A stretch of 64,000 nucleotides of DNA. Origin: Ammoniphilus sp. YIM 78166 (GTDB taxonomy: Bacteria > Bacillota > Bacilli > Aneurinibacillales > RAOX-1). This document shows positions 1 to 9,041 of the stretch, one piece after another. A program made the position numbers and the translations under genes. How positions within the stretch are numbered: the first letter of the stretch is position 1; each line of letters begins with the position of its first letter. The DNA lies in contig NZ_SDLR01000002.1 in assembly GCF_004522215.1 (NCBI RefSeq), positions 372,001 to 436,000 of the forward strand. The letters run 5' to 3'. The notes below the pieces were generated by a model. That model did not search any database. It saw only the letters and a list, made by a program, of their open reading frames with translations, and had not been told where the DNA came from.

Positions 1-1
1 G

Positions 2-889
2 AAAAGAAAACTCTTCTTTACCCTCTCAGGGATCATACAAGTAGTGGGTTTGATCGTCTTGTTTGTTTTTGGGCTCAATCTGGGAGTAGACTTTCAGAGC
101 GGCACACGAATGGACATTATGATTGGTAAGCCGTTTACAGAGCAAGACGTAAGGGCTGAGATGAAAGCGTTAGGTTTAGAGCCTGGAAGTGTCGAAACGG
201 CAGGTGATAACCGAGAGAGAGCAGCCGTCCGTTTTGGAATGCCGCTGACGAAGGAACAACTTGCCTCTGTAAAAGAAGCGTTCACGCAGAAATATGGGGA
301 ACAAGTAGATATTCAAGAAAGTACGGTGGATCCTATCGTAAGTAGAGAGCTTGCGAAGAATGCGATGTACGCTGTTGCCATTGCTTCTCTTGGAATCATC
401 ATCTATGTTACCATCCGATTTGAATATCGTTTCGCTATAGCAGGGATTCTTGCACTTCTGCATGATGCCTTTGCCGTTATTGCTTTTTTCTCGATTTTTC
501 GTATCGAAGTAGATTTGCCGTTTATTGCTGCGATCCTAACCATTGTGGGTTATTCCATTAATGATACGATTGTAACCTTTGACCGGATAAGAGAAAATCT
601 TCGCTTGTATAAGGTGAAGAAGATGGAGGATCTGGAGAAACTCGTAAATGTAAGTATCCAAGAAACCATTGTCAGATCTTTTAACACGGTGATTACGGTT
701 GTATTCGCAGCGCTTGCTCTTTATATTTTTGGAGGAGAAGGCATCAAGAACTTCTCTCTAGCATTGCTGGTTGGATTAATCTTTGGTATGTATTCCTCCA
801 TCTTCATTGCCAGTCAGATCTGGTTAGAGTGGAAGGGAAGAGATCTGGTGAAAAATCGTTTTGCTTCAGCAAATAATGAGGCATCCTAA
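2..889 (+). CDS. secF: protein translocase subunit SecF, 5' end cut by window
   Basis: Membrane subunit of the SecDF complex, which uses the proton gradient to pull preproteins through SecYEG. The frame is open from base 2, so the true start lies upstream of the window. Visible are the end of the first membrane helix, the conserved GVDFQSGTRMDI segment that opens the periplasmic-side domain, and then five hydrophobic helices. The stretch ILTIVGYSINDTIVTFDRIR in the second half is the family signature of the SecD/SecF C-terminal domain. A strong terminator follows. In Bacillus subtilis secDF is a fused gene in the same neighbourhood; whether secD is separate here cannot be seen. Confidence 0.95.
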   Translation, partial: KRKLFFTLSGIIQVVGLIVLFVFGLNLGVDFQSGTRMDIMIGKPFTEQDVRAEMKALGLEPGSVETAGDNRERAAVRFGMPLTKEQLASVKEAFTQKYGEQVDIQESTVDPIVSRELAKNAMYAVAIASLGIIIYVTIRFEYRFAIAGILALLHDAFAVIAFFSIFRIEVDLPFIAAILTIVGYSINDTIVTFDRIRENLRLYKVKKMEDLEKLVNVSIQETIVRSFNTVITVVFAALALYIFGGEGIKNFSLALLVGLIFGMYSSIFIASQIWLEWKGRDLVKNRFASANNEAS

Positions 890-916
890 AGCGTAAACTA
901 TAGGAAGAGAAATCTG

Positions 917-942
917 AACCGCGGGTAAACCCCGCGGTTTTC
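917..942 (+). terminator. Rho-independent terminator of secF
   Basis: A 9-bp GC-rich perfect stem (AACCGCGGG / CCCGCGGTT) with a 5-base loop, running into a short T tract 27 bases after the secF stop. Confidence 0.85.
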
Positions 943-976
943 ATATGGACGATTATCAAGAGCATGAGGTGACTAT

Positions 977-1900
977 ATGAAAGAAGAAAGGTTTCGCAAA
1001 GCCGAGTTTGCTGCTTGGGTAGGGATTGTAGGGAACTTGATCCTTGCTGTTGCTAAAGGATTGATTGGATACATTGCCAATAGTAAAGCATTGGTAGCGG
1101 ATGCTGTACATTCCGCCTCGGATGTCGTAGGGTCCTTAGCTGTGCTAATAGGACTTCGGGCGGCACGGAAACCTCCTGATGAGGACCATCCTTATGGGCA
1201 TGGAAAAGCTGAATCCATCGCAGCCCTTATTGTTAGTATTATTTTATTTATTGTTGGTTTGGAAGTGGCGAATGCGTCGTTCCAAACGATGCGAGAGCCC
1301 CTGACTGCTCCTGGTGCGATTGCTGTTTATGTAGCTTTAGCATCCATGATCATCAAAGAGGCCATGTTTCAATGGAAATACCGTTTAGGAAAAAAGCTGA
1401 ATAGTCAAGCTCTTATTGCGAATGCCTGGGAGCATCGGTCAGATGTCTATTCCTCTTTTGCCGCTTTAATCGGGATTGGGGGAGCGGTGCTCGGAGGCAA
1501 GTGGAACATCCCAGCTTTACTCTACTTAGATCCAATAGCGGGAATCATCGTATCGATCCTTGTTCTCAAGATGGCTTATCATATCTTGAAGGAATCGATT
1601 CATAACACGCTGGACCATGTCATACATAAAGAAGAAGCGCAAGAGCTAGTGGATGCTGTTGAGAAAGTGGACGGTGTTATTTCCGTTGATAAGCTGCTGG
1701 CAAGAGAACACGGTCACTATGTGATCGTGGATGTTAAGGTTGGTGTCAACCCTCACATCTCGGTGGAAAAAGGGCATGCCATTGGCAAAGAAGTGAAACA
1801 AACCTTAATTACGAACTTTGAACATGTTCATGATGTGATGGTTCACATTAACCCGTATAGTGGAGAGTTTCAGGATGAAAATCCCGAGGTGATCCATTAG
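977..1900 (+). CDS. cation diffusion facilitator (CDF) family metal exporter
   Basis: A 307-residue integral membrane transporter that should exchange a divalent metal (Zn, Fe, Mn, Co or Cd) for protons. Evidence is the CDF signature: VADAVHSASDVVGSL around residue 41, with the HSxSD metal-site motif, then DEDHPYGHGKAES around residue 68, six membrane segments, and a cytoplasmic C-terminal domain of about 90 residues (HGHYVIVDVKV, EHVHDVMVHINPY) typical of the dimerising ferredoxin-like fold. A GAGGTG ribosome binding site lies 6 bases before the ATG. It has its own terminator upstream and a promoter downstream, so it is probably monocistronic. The metal specificity cannot be read from the sequence. 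Confidence 0.9.
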   Translation: MKEERFRKAEFAAWVGIVGNLILAVAKGLIGYIANSKALVADAVHSASDVVGSLAVLIGLRAARKPPDEDHPYGHGKAESIAALIVSIILFIVGLEVANASFQTMREPLTAPGAIAVYVALASMIIKEAMFQWKYRLGKKLNSQALIANAWEHRSDVYSSFAALIGIGGAVLGGKWNIPALLYLDPIAGIIVSILVLKMAYHILKESIHNTLDHVIHKEEAQELVDAVEKVDGVISVDKLLAREHGHYVIVDVKVGVNPHISVEKGHAIGKEVKQTLITNFEHVHDVMVHINPYSGEFQDENPEVIH

Positions 1901-1915
1901 CTTGCCAAGCAAGGA

Positions 1916-1944
1916 TTGTCCACTTCTTTAAGGTTCAGTATAAT
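1916..1944 (+). promoter_or_regulatory. sigma-A-type promoter for the recJ-like/apt unit
   Basis: TTGTCC and a perfect TATAAT separated by 17 bases, 25 bases before the next start codon. It shows that the degenerate recJ-like gene still has its own expression signal. Confidence 0.7.
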
Positions 1945-1969
1945 GATCTCTTAGAGGGGTGGTGCAAAC

Positions 1970-3823
1970 ATGCTTTCATCACAAGCTCAATGGCTTATAG
2001 AACCACTGGATGAAGAGCAAGCGGCTGTTTTGCAAACAGAGCTAGGAATTTCGCCCTTACTTGCTCGGGTTTTAGTTCGCAGAGAACTTAGAACTCCTGC
2101 ACATGCTAAAGAGTTCTTATATCCTACGACGAACTCTATTCGCGATGCCAGTGAATGGAATGAATGTCAAAGAATTCTTTCCTCTTTACATAAGGTCCTT
2201 AGCCACTCACACCCCATCTTGATAACAAGCTCTCAGAATCAAGATGCACTGATTGCTTCTAGTATCCTGATTCATTCGCTGCTCTTAGCAGAAGGCTCCC
2301 CTGAGCGGATTCAATATGAACCCGCTCTAAGCCAAGAGTGTGAGTCTCAATCATTTGTTCGTATCACAATAGGGGGGCTGGCGCACAGCTACGATGACTG
2401 CATCCTGCTTTCCCCTGAACGGCTCGCGCCTGAAACGGAAACTCCTTTATCCGTCAGTGGTTTGTGTTTGGTGCTGGCTTACGGACTACTAAAGAGTGAT
2501 GCCTTATCTTTATTGGATTTAGCGTTATTAGGAACCCTTTCCGCCCAGGTGCCGTTACGAGGCGTCAACCGAACCATAGTGAAGATGGGGCTTAAAACTT
2601 TCAAACAGAGTAAGAATGTAGGCGTCAAACATCTGCAAAGACGGATAACTACTGGTTCTAGGCAAGAGCTTGCTCAATCCATCTTAAGTATGCTTCCAAC
2701 GGATAGAAGAACCGTTGACCTGCTCCTTTCCAATCAGGATGACAAGATCCATTCCTTCCTTGTTTCTCTTAATTTGAACGATTCTTTGGAGACCGAGGAT
2801 ACGGATCGGCCACTAGCTTCATCCCCTACTATACATATTGATACCGATTGTTCCTTATGGGATTGGAGCGTGTCTGTGATAGAGGAATTAGAGCTGTTAG
2901 CTCCGTTTGGTCCTGGCAATCCATCTCCAGTCTTCTTGCTGCGACGTGGTGAACTAAAGAATGTTCGAGCGGTTGGCCTGTATCAGGAAGATATGAAGTG
3001 TACTATTGTTCAAGGAGAAAGTTCTATGGATGGCTTGGGGGTTGGAGGAATAGGGAAAAAGGTTGCAGAGATCTCCAAACACGCGATAGCTGATCTTGTG
3101 GGTCAACCTGTTGTACATGAGTGGAATGGCGTGAGGAAGCCCCAGTTTATGTTTGTGGATATGGCAATCGAACATACCCAAGTATTTGATTACCGGGGGG
3201 TAAAGGACAAGCTTAATAAGATTGCAAGCATCCTAGATTTAAATACGTGGATTTTATGCTTTCGAAAAGAAAGTTTAGCGGAACTTGTGGGGGTTCAGAC
3301 AAAAGCCAAAATTCTTTTAGTTGTGGACGATCAGTTGTTGTTGCCTGCTGATGGTGGAATGAGTCACCTGATCTGGTATGACATGCCGTTCTCACTCGAA
3401 CAGCTAACAGAAACCTTTAGCCGCCTGCCTAGCTATGGCAGACTTTATTGTGTTTTTGGAGCTGAGCATCGCAACCGCTTAGCGATGATACCGACTCGGG
3501 AACAATTCAAGTGGCTATATGGGACGTTAGTAAAAAAGAAGACCTTTAAACCAGAATTAGTTCCCCACCTTGCCAAGACAAAAGGCATCAGTGAGCAGGC
3601 TGTCTACTTTATGCTGCAGGTTTTCTTGGAACTAGGCTTTGTCAAAAATGAACGTTCACAAATTGAAATCGTGCCTTCAGCAGAAAAAAGGGAATTAACG
3701 GAGTCGGTACTCTATAGAAATAAGCAAAAAGAGTTAGAGCTTGAAACAGAAATTCTCTATTCCAGCTTTGAATCGTTATGTCAAGTCGTTAATCAGGATA
3801 AACTAAATTATCGTAACCCATAG
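1970..3823 (+). CDS. RecJ-family protein lacking the DHH nuclease motifs (predicted pseudo-nuclease)
   Basis: The gene sits exactly where recJ (yrvE) sits in Bacillales, just before apt-relA-dtd. The 617-residue product still aligns with RecJ at its N-terminus ([10 protein letters not shown]...[14 protein letters not shown]), at [20 protein letters not shown] (about 181-200), at [15 protein letters not shown] (OB-like domain, about 308-322) and through the C-terminal domain. Every catalytic motif is gone. The DYDxDG site reads [10 protein letters not shown] (about 86-95), the DTG site reads TIGG, the DHH site reads LLSPERL, and the motif IV Asp (GTIADxVPL) is Ala in GTLSAQVPL. The DHHA1 region with its GGH loop is almost deleted, which explains the length (about 170 residues shorter than B. 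subtilis RecJ, from memory). The frame is intact, and it has a promoter and a GAGGGG-type ribosome binding site, so this looks like a maintained, nuclease-dead protein rather than a decaying pseudogene. Confidence 0.85.
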   Translation: MLSSQAQWLIEPLDEEQAAVLQTELGISPLLARVLVRRELRTPAHAKEFLYPTTNSIRDASEWNECQRILSSLHKVLSHSHPILITSSQNQDALIASSILIHSLLLAEGSPERIQYEPALSQECESQSFVRITIGGLAHSYDDCILLSPERLAPETETPLSVSGLCLVLAYGLLKSDALSLLDLALLGTLSAQVPLRGVNRTIVKMGLKTFKQSKNVGVKHLQRRITTGSRQELAQSILSMLPTDRRTVDLLLSNQDDKIHSFLVSLNLNDSLETEDTDRPLASSPTIHIDTDCSLWDWSVSVIEELELLAPFGPGNPSPVFLLRRGELKNVRAVGLYQEDMKCTIVQGESSMDGLGVGGIGKKVAEISKHAIADLVGQPVVHEWNGVRKPQFMFVDMAIEHTQVFDYRGVKDKLNKIASILDLNTWILCFRKESLAELVGVQTKAKILLVVDDQLLLPADGGMSHLIWYDMPFSLEQLTETFSRLPSYGRLYCVFGAEHRNRLAMIPTREQFKWLYGTLVKKKTFKPELVPHLAKTKGISEQAVYFMLQVFLELGFVKNERSQIEIVPSAEKRELTESVLYRNKQKELELETEILYSSFESLCQVVNQDKLNYRNP

Positions 3824-3834
3824 GAGGAAGTAAG

Positions 3835-4350
3835 ATGGATTTTAAAGATTATATTCGAATCATTCCTGATTTCCCCAAGGAAGGGATTAAGTTTAAGGAT
3901 ATTACAACCATGCTCAAAAATGGAACCGTATATAAACAAGCCATTGACGAAATTGCCCAGTATGCCAAAGATTTAAACGTGGACATTATCGCTGGACCGG
4001 AAGCCCGAGGTTTTGTGGTGGGAGCTCCTTTAGCTTACGCGTTGAATGCTGGCTTTGCGCCTGTTAGAAAATCCGGCAAATTACCGGGAGAAGTGATTTC
4101 AGCTGAATACGATCTGGAATACGGAAAGGATCAGCTAGCCATGCATAAGGACGCCATCCAACCTGGACAAAGAGTCCTCATTGCTGATGATCTATTAGCT
4201 ACAGGAGGAACCATATCGACTACCGTCAATCTAGTCAGACAATTGGGTGGGGAAATCGTTGGAGCCGCTTTTTTAATAGAGCTGACCTACTTGAACGGCA
4301 GAGATAAGATCAAGGATATTGATGTGTTTTCCCTTGTAAAATACCAATAA
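3835..4350 (+). CDS. apt: adenine phosphoribosyltransferase
   Basis: Converts adenine and PRPP to AMP in purine salvage. The 171-residue protein has the family's usual length and features: [18 protein letters not shown] at the N-terminus, [25 protein letters not shown], and the PRPP-binding loop [13 protein letters not shown] (about 121-133). The AGGAGG ribosome binding site overlaps the stop codon of the recJ-like gene, so the two genes are translationally close and probably cotranscribed. A strong terminator follows, separating it from relA. Confidence 0.98.
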   Translation: MDFKDYIRIIPDFPKEGIKFKDITTMLKNGTVYKQAIDEIAQYAKDLNVDIIAGPEARGFVVGAPLAYALNAGFAPVRKSGKLPGEVISAEYDLEYGKDQLAMHKDAIQPGQRVLIADDLLATGGTISTTVNLVRQLGGEIVGAAFLIELTYLNGRDKIKDIDVFSLVKYQ

Positions 4351-4356
4351 GACAGA

Positions 4357-4396
4357 AAAGCAATAGGCCCCCAAAAGGGGGGATATTGCTTTTTTC
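4357..4396 (+). terminator. Rho-independent terminator of apt
   Basis: Long stem AAAAGCAATA...TATTGCTTTT with an inner CCCCC/GGGGG helix, followed by a run of T. Confidence 0.85.
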
Positions 4397-4407
4397 GTTC
4401 ATAAAGC

Positions 4408-4436
4408 TTTACAATCTTATTAAATTAAAAGATAAT
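4408..4436 (+). promoter_or_regulatory. sigma-A-type promoter of relA
   Basis: TTTACA, 17-base AT-rich spacer, GATAAT. It lies just after the apt terminator and about 50 bases before the relA start. Confidence 0.65.
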
Positions 4437-4485
4437 GGATAGCAAAATCTTCGGATGAATTGAAGTATAGATGAGGGTGAGAAAA

Positions 4486-6663
4486 ATGAGCGTCGATACT
4501 GCCATTGAACATGCCGCTGACAGTGCCATAACCAAGGCCAAAAAATATCTTCCAGACAAGGATGTCAATATGTTGATCCGCGCTTGCGAATTTGCTCGGA
4601 GCGCACATGAAGGGCAAATACGTAAGTCTGGTGCGCCTTACATTATCCATCCCATTGCAGTGGCAGAGATCTTGCTGACAATGCAGATGGACGCTGTCAC
4701 CGTGGCTGCTGCTTTCTTACACGATGTCGTGGAGGATACCCCAGTAGAATTAGAAGAGATAAAAAAGGAATTTGGCGAAGATACAGCCAATCTTGTGGAC
4801 GGGGTAACGAAGCTAGGGCGGATCAAATATAAGTCAAAAGAAGAGCAACAAGCTGAGAATCATCGCAAAATGTTTTTGGCGATGGCTCAGGACGTCCGTG
4901 TGATCCTCATTAAGTTAGCGGACCGTTTGCATAATATGCGGACACTCAAGCATCTGCCGGAGGAGAAGCAGAGACGAATTGCGAACGAAACTTTGGAAAT
5001 CTTTGCGCCGTTAGCTCATCGTCTAGGGATAGCTTCGATTAAATGGGAATTAGAAGATATTGCCCTGCGATATATCAACCCGCAGCAATACTACCGAATC
5101 GTCAACCTCATGCAAAAGAAACGCACCGAGCGTGAAAAATATATTGAGCAAGTCATTGAGGAAATACGCGTCAAACTTCGCGAGCTGCAGGTTTCTGCGG
5201 ATATCTCAGGAAGACCTAAACACCTGTATAGTATTTATAAAAAAATGATTACACAGAACAAAGAATTCAATGAAATCTATGACCTTTTAGCTGTTCGTGT
5301 GATCGTGGAGGATATTCGGGATTGCTATGCCTCTCTTGGGATTATCCATACGCTATGGAAGCCGATGCCCGGGCGTTTTAAGGACTATATCGCCATGCCT
5401 AAGGCGAATATGTACCAGTCCTTGCATACAACCGTCATAGGACCCAATGGAGAGCCCTTAGAGGTTCAGATCCGGACAGCAGAAATGCACCGGACAGCTG
5501 AATACGGGATCGCCGCTCACTGGGCGTATAAGGAAGGGAAGGCCAATACAGAGGATAACCTAGAAAACAAGCTGACCTGGTTCCAGGAGATATTGGAATG
5601 GCAGGACAGTGCTAAAGACGCCCAAGAGTTTATGGAATCCCTTAAGATGGACCTGTTCTCGGACGTGGTGTTTGTGTTTACACCAAAAGGAGACGTCATT
5701 GAGCTGCCAAACGGTTCGGTGCCGTTGGATTTTGCTTATCGGATCCATTCCGAAGTCGGTAACCGCTGCATTGGAGCAAAGGTCAATAACAAGATCGTAA
5801 CCTTGGACCATCCGCTGAAAACGGGGGACATTGTTGAGGTGCTTACCTCAAAACACAGTTATGGACCTAGCCGGGATTGGCTCAAGATAGCTAAATCGTC
5901 TCAAGCCCGCAATAAAATCAGAGCCTGGTTTAAGAAAGAGCAACGGGACGACAATGTGATTAAGGGCAAGGAAATGGTCGAGAATGAGCTGAAAAAACAA
6001 GGCTTTGAACTGAAAGAAGCCCTTACGCAGGAGAATATCGCTGAAGCTATCAGTAAATTTAATTTTAATAACGAAGAAGATATGTATGCTGCTATTGGCT
6101 ATGGAGGACTCACGCCCGCACAATTAGTCACACGTCTGACAGAGAAAATTCGGAAGGTACGGGAAGAAAAATCCATTCCAGACTTTAAGCAGGATTTTGC
6201 GAAAAGAAAAACACCGGATCAAGGGATTTCCGTTAAGGGGATCGATAATTTATTAGTCCGCTTTTCGCGTTGCTGTACGCCTATTCCTGGTGATGACATT
6301 GTAGGCTTTATCACGAGGGGGAGAGGGATATCCGTTCATCGAACTTCCTGTCCGAATATTATTAATGAAGAGGAAAAAGATCGATTGATCCATATTGATT
6401 GGGAAGGCGACCGAGTTCAGGAATACAATGTCGATATTGAGATTACCGGACATGACCGTAGCGGCTTACTAAACGAAGTACTCAACTCGGTAGCTGACAG
6501 CAAGACGAATATTATTGCGGTGACGGGAAAAGCGGATAAGAATAAGGTCGCTAAAATCAATATGACCATTGCGATTCATAACGTTAGCCATCTGCAGAGA
6601 GTAGTAGAAAGGCTTAAAAGGATCAAAGACGTCTATACCGTAAGACGAGTGTTAAACATCTAA
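4486..6663 (+). CDS. relA: bifunctional (p)ppGpp synthetase/hydrolase Rel
   Basis: Long RSH protein that makes and degrades the alarmone (p)ppGpp in response to amino-acid starvation on the ribosome. Domain order in 725 residues: HD hydrolase (HPIAVAEILL...FLHDVVEDT, so the HD pair is intact), synthetase (GRPKHLYSIYKKM, EIYDLLAVRVIV), TGS around 390-450, a conserved-cysteine/zinc-finger-type region (RFSRCCTPIPGDDIVGF) and a C-terminal ACT domain. Both catalytic halves look intact. The ATG at 4486 is preferred over one 15 bases upstream because GAGGGTGAG sits at proper distance from it. It is followed after 18 bases by dtd, as in Bacillus. Confidence 0.97.
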   Translation: MSVDTAIEHAADSAITKAKKYLPDKDVNMLIRACEFARSAHEGQIRKSGAPYIIHPIAVAEILLTMQMDAVTVAAAFLHDVVEDTPVELEEIKKEFGEDTANLVDGVTKLGRIKYKSKEEQQAENHRKMFLAMAQDVRVILIKLADRLHNMRTLKHLPEEKQRRIANETLEIFAPLAHRLGIASIKWELEDIALRYINPQQYYRIVNLMQKKRTEREKYIEQVIEEIRVKLRELQVSADISGRPKHLYSIYKKMITQNKEFNEIYDLLAVRVIVEDIRDCYASLGIIHTLWKPMPGRFKDYIAMPKANMYQSLHTTVIGPNGEPLEVQIRTAEMHRTAEYGIAAHWAYKEGKANTEDNLENKLTWFQEILEWQDSAKDAQEFMESLKMDLFSDVVFVFTPKGDVIELPNGSVPLDFAYRIHSEVGNRCIGAKVNNKIVTLDHPLKTGDIVEVLTSKHSYGPSRDWLKIAKSSQARNKIRAWFKKEQRDDNVIKGKEMVENELKKQGFELKEALTQENIAEAISKFNFNNEEDMYAAIGYGGLTPAQLVTRLTEKIRKVREEKSIPDFKQDFAKRKTPDQGISVKGIDNLLVRFSRCCTPIPGDDIVGFITRGRGISVHRTSCPNIINEEEKDRLIHIDWEGDRVQEYNVDIEITGHDRSGLLNEVLNSVADSKTNIIAVTGKADKNKVAKINMTIAIHNVSHLQRVVERLKRIKDVYTVRRVLNI

Positions 6664-6681
6664 AAGGGGATTTATTAGGCC

Positions 6682-7128
6682 ATGAGACTTGTAGTGCAAC
6701 GCTCCAGAGAGGCCGAGGTTACAGTAGAAGGGAAAGTGACCGGCAAAATCGACAGAGGCCTGGTCGTGTTAGTTGGCATTACCCATGACGATGGGGAAGA
6801 AGATGTGCGCTTTACCTCGGAAAAAGTCGCTCATCTGCGGATCTTTGAGGATGACACGGAAAAGATGAATCATTCGGTGTTGGACGTCGGTGGAAGCATG
6901 TTATCGATTTCCCAATTTACCCTTTACGGCGACTGTAGGAAAGGCAGAAGACCGAACTTCATGGCAGCTGCCCGACCTGATCACGCTGAGCGGCTATATG
7001 ATCTGTTTAATGAGACCTTAAGGAAAATGGGCATCAACGTACAAACAGGGGTATTCGGAGCTATGATGCAGGTTCACCTCAATAATGACGGGCCTGTGAC
7101 CATAATCATTGATAGTAAAGAAAAATAA
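6682..7128 (+). CDS. dtd: D-aminoacyl-tRNA deacylase
   Basis: Removes D-amino acids (and mischarged Gly) from tRNA, a proofreading step in translation. The 148-residue protein starts with [18 protein letters not shown] and carries both family hallmarks: [17 protein letters not shown] (the SQFTL catalytic strand) and [11 protein letters not shown] (the NxGPxT motif) near the end. It lies directly after relA, as in most Bacillales, and ends inside a bidirectional terminator. Confidence 0.97.
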   Translation: MRLVVQRSREAEVTVEGKVTGKIDRGLVVLVGITHDDGEEDVRFTSEKVAHLRIFEDDTEKMNHSVLDVGGSMLSISQFTLYGDCRKGRRPNFMAAARPDHAERLYDLFNETLRKMGINVQTGVFGAMMQVHLNNDGPVTIIIDSKEK

Positions 7129-7160
7129 CCAAGGGAGTTCACTCCCTTGGTTATTTCTTT
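7125..7160. terminator. bidirectional terminator between dtd and the amidase gene
   Basis: A 13-bp stem (ATAACCAAGGGAG / CTCCCTTGGTTAT) with a 4-base loop. It is flanked by A and T tracts and contains the stop codons of both convergent genes. Confidence 0.85.
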
Positions 7161-8701
7161 TGTGCAAAATATTTTACAATCCCTTGGAAGACACCTTCAG
7201 CAGCTTGTTCCTGGAATTCTTTTGTCTTCATGATGACTTCTTCTTGATAGTTCGTCAGGAAGCCTAGCTCGCATAGTACGGCAAGTTGGGGATTTTCCCT
7301 TAGCACAAAATAGTTCCCATAGCGTGCATTGAGATCTGTTGATCCCGTTCTCTTTACTACTTCTTTTTGAATGCTGTTGGCCAGTTCTCGGTCATCGCCA
7401 TTGCTATAGAAGTAGGTAATCACGCCGTTGACACGATAGTTTTCACTTGTATTGTGATGGATGCTGATAAAAGCGTCTACCTGCCGACGAATGGAAGAAT
7501 CTACTCTCTCCTGAAGGGATACCTTCCGATCATCTTCCCGGGTCATGATTACGGTAGCCCCTGCCGCCTTAAGCTTGCGGCTGAGGAGATGACTCACCTG
7601 AAGATTGACGACTTTTTCTAAGGTTCCTAAATGAGGACCGATCGCCCCGCTATCGCTGCCGCCATGTCCTGGGTCAACGAGAATCGTTCGTCCCTTAAGC
7701 AGGGACTCGTTTCCTTTACGTTCAACGTTGGCTACTCCTTGAGCCGATACGATCCATCCCGCCACGTAGCCCACTTGATTGGGGGCTGTCTGAATCCGAA
7801 ACCAGTCTCCCTCAACGCCTAAAACAGCATAATTCTCCCCTTCCTTTGCAATCTTTACGACATCAAAGGAAGTACCTGGTCCGCTGCGTAGGTTGGTGCC
7901 GGGATTCAAGATGCGTATCGTCGGCTTCTCCGATTCGACGCTTGGTGACGGAGGGGAGGGAGTAGACCCCATGGTCACAAGCCAGCTAGCCACCCATCCT
8001 TGCAGATTGTCTTTCTGTATTCGTATCCAGTCTCCTTGTTGCTCCAAAATGGTGAGACTGTCGCCTGCATACACCTGTCCAACCGCAGACTCATGGGTAC
8101 CCGGACCACTTCGCACATTAAGCGTAGCACTCTTGACGGTGGCTTGAGCCTGTGAGGATGGATTGGGGGCTGGCTGTATGAGCGCAGGTGAGGGAACCTC
8201 TTTGGTTAACCAGCCTGCGGTCCAGCCAATCGACCCATCCTTCAAGCGAATCTTGATCCAGTCGCCTTCTGCATCTAACCGGGGAAAGCTCTCACTCTTG
8301 GCCATCTGTCCAACCACTGGAAAAGAGGTACTGGGTCCAGCTCGGATATTCAAAGTCTCAATCGTAGGAGAGACGTAAGCCGCAGGCGTCGCCGGCTGAT
8401 TGATTTCCACATGCCAGGAGGCAACCCAGCCTTTCTGTCCGTTAGGCAGAAGAATCTGAATCCAGTTATCTTTCATTTGAACGATGGGGTAGTTTTCTTG
8501 GCCTTTAACTTGCGCGATGACTTTATGAGTTTGGCCTGCGCCATCTCGTACGTTCAATGAGCTGACGGCAATCGTTACCGAACCTGCCTGCTGAGAATTA
8601 GATAAAACAGCCAAAGGAATACAGCCTAAAAGTAAGCTTATGCTTACGAGCAGGCTTATGATCCTCCTTCGATTACATTCAAGGTGCGACAATTGTGACA
8701 A
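7151..8701 (-). CDS. secreted N-acetylmuramoyl-L-alanine amidase with four SH3b domains
   Basis: A cell-wall hydrolase of 516 residues. An N-terminal signal sequence (RRRIISLLVSISLLLGCIPL) is followed by four bacterial SH3 repeats, each recognisable by LNVR(D/S)G-like or LNIRAGPSTSFPVVG starts and W(I/F)(K/R)I...GWVA(S/G)W ends (roughly residues 42-103, 112-170, 188-244, 259-318). A C-terminal Amidase_3 catalytic domain covers about 339-514, with zinc-site segments ILVDPGHGGSDSGAIG, VNLQVSH, and FISIHHNT, plus ELGFLTN near the end. The SH3b repeats should anchor it to peptidoglycan. B. subtilis has yrvJ with the same architecture at this position. It is the only minus-strand gene in this part and interrupts dtd and hemZ. 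Confidence 0.93.
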   Translation of the reverse strand: MSQLSHLECNRRRIISLLVSISLLLGCIPLAVLSNSQQAGSVTIAVSSLNVRDGAGQTHKVIAQVKGQENYPIVQMKDNWIQILLPNGQKGWVASWHVEINQPATPAAYVSPTIETLNIRAGPSTSFPVVGQMAKSESFPRLDAEGDWIKIRLKDGSIGWTAGWLTKEVPSPALIQPAPNPSSQAQATVKSATLNVRSGPGTHESAVGQVYAGDSLTILEQQGDWIRIQKDNLQGWVASWLVTMGSTPSPPSPSVESEKPTIRILNPGTNLRSGPGTSFDVVKIAKEGENYAVLGVEGDWFRIQTAPNQVGYVAGWIVSAQGVANVERKGNESLLKGRTILVDPGHGGSDSGAIGPHLGTLEKVVNLQVSHLLSRKLKAAGATVIMTREDDRKVSLQERVDSSIRRQVDAFISIHHNTSENYRVNGVITYFYSNGDDRELANSIQKEVVKRTGSTDLNARYGNYFVLRENPQLAVLCELGFLTNYQEEVIMKTKEFQEQAAEGVFQGIVKYFAQKK

Positions 8702-8834
8702 TCCTTTCTCCGTATAGAAATCGCATGGGAACTACTTCGCTGTTTGATAAGGGATATCCTCTAAAAAAACGAAGAAAAAATGGTTAAGTTGGCAAGAATA
8801 AGAGAGAAAGCCGAATGGAAAAGGGGGAGTCGTC

Positions 8835-8999
8835 GTGAGACAGGGCGTTAAAGATGCGCAAATTGCACAAACCATTTTAACTGGAGAAAGTGCTGATCTG
8901 CATGATACAACAGTTCAAATTGAGGTCTGGGAAGATGCTCAGGGAAGCAGCATGTGCTTTGGAGAAGGGAGAGACCTTGCCAGAAGAATAGGCAGATGA
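8835..8999 (+). CDS. small unknown protein (54 residues) upstream of hemZ
   Basis: A GTG-initiated frame with a strong AAGGGGGAG ribosome binding site 5-6 bases upstream, encoding a mostly acidic, soluble 54-residue protein beginning RQGVKDAQIAQTILTGE and ending GRDLARRIGR. It has no signal peptide or membrane helix, a single Cys (residue 41), and no family I recognise. It ends 42 bases before hemZ and could be cotranscribed with it. The good start context is the main support; the coding status is otherwise unproven. Confidence 0.5.
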   Translation: MRQGVKDAQIAQTILTGESADLHDTTVQIEVWEDAQGSSMCFGEGRDLARRIGR

Positions 9000-9041
9000 T
9001 AGAGTAAACGGGAAGTTTATCGTTTCTAAAGGAGAACCGTC

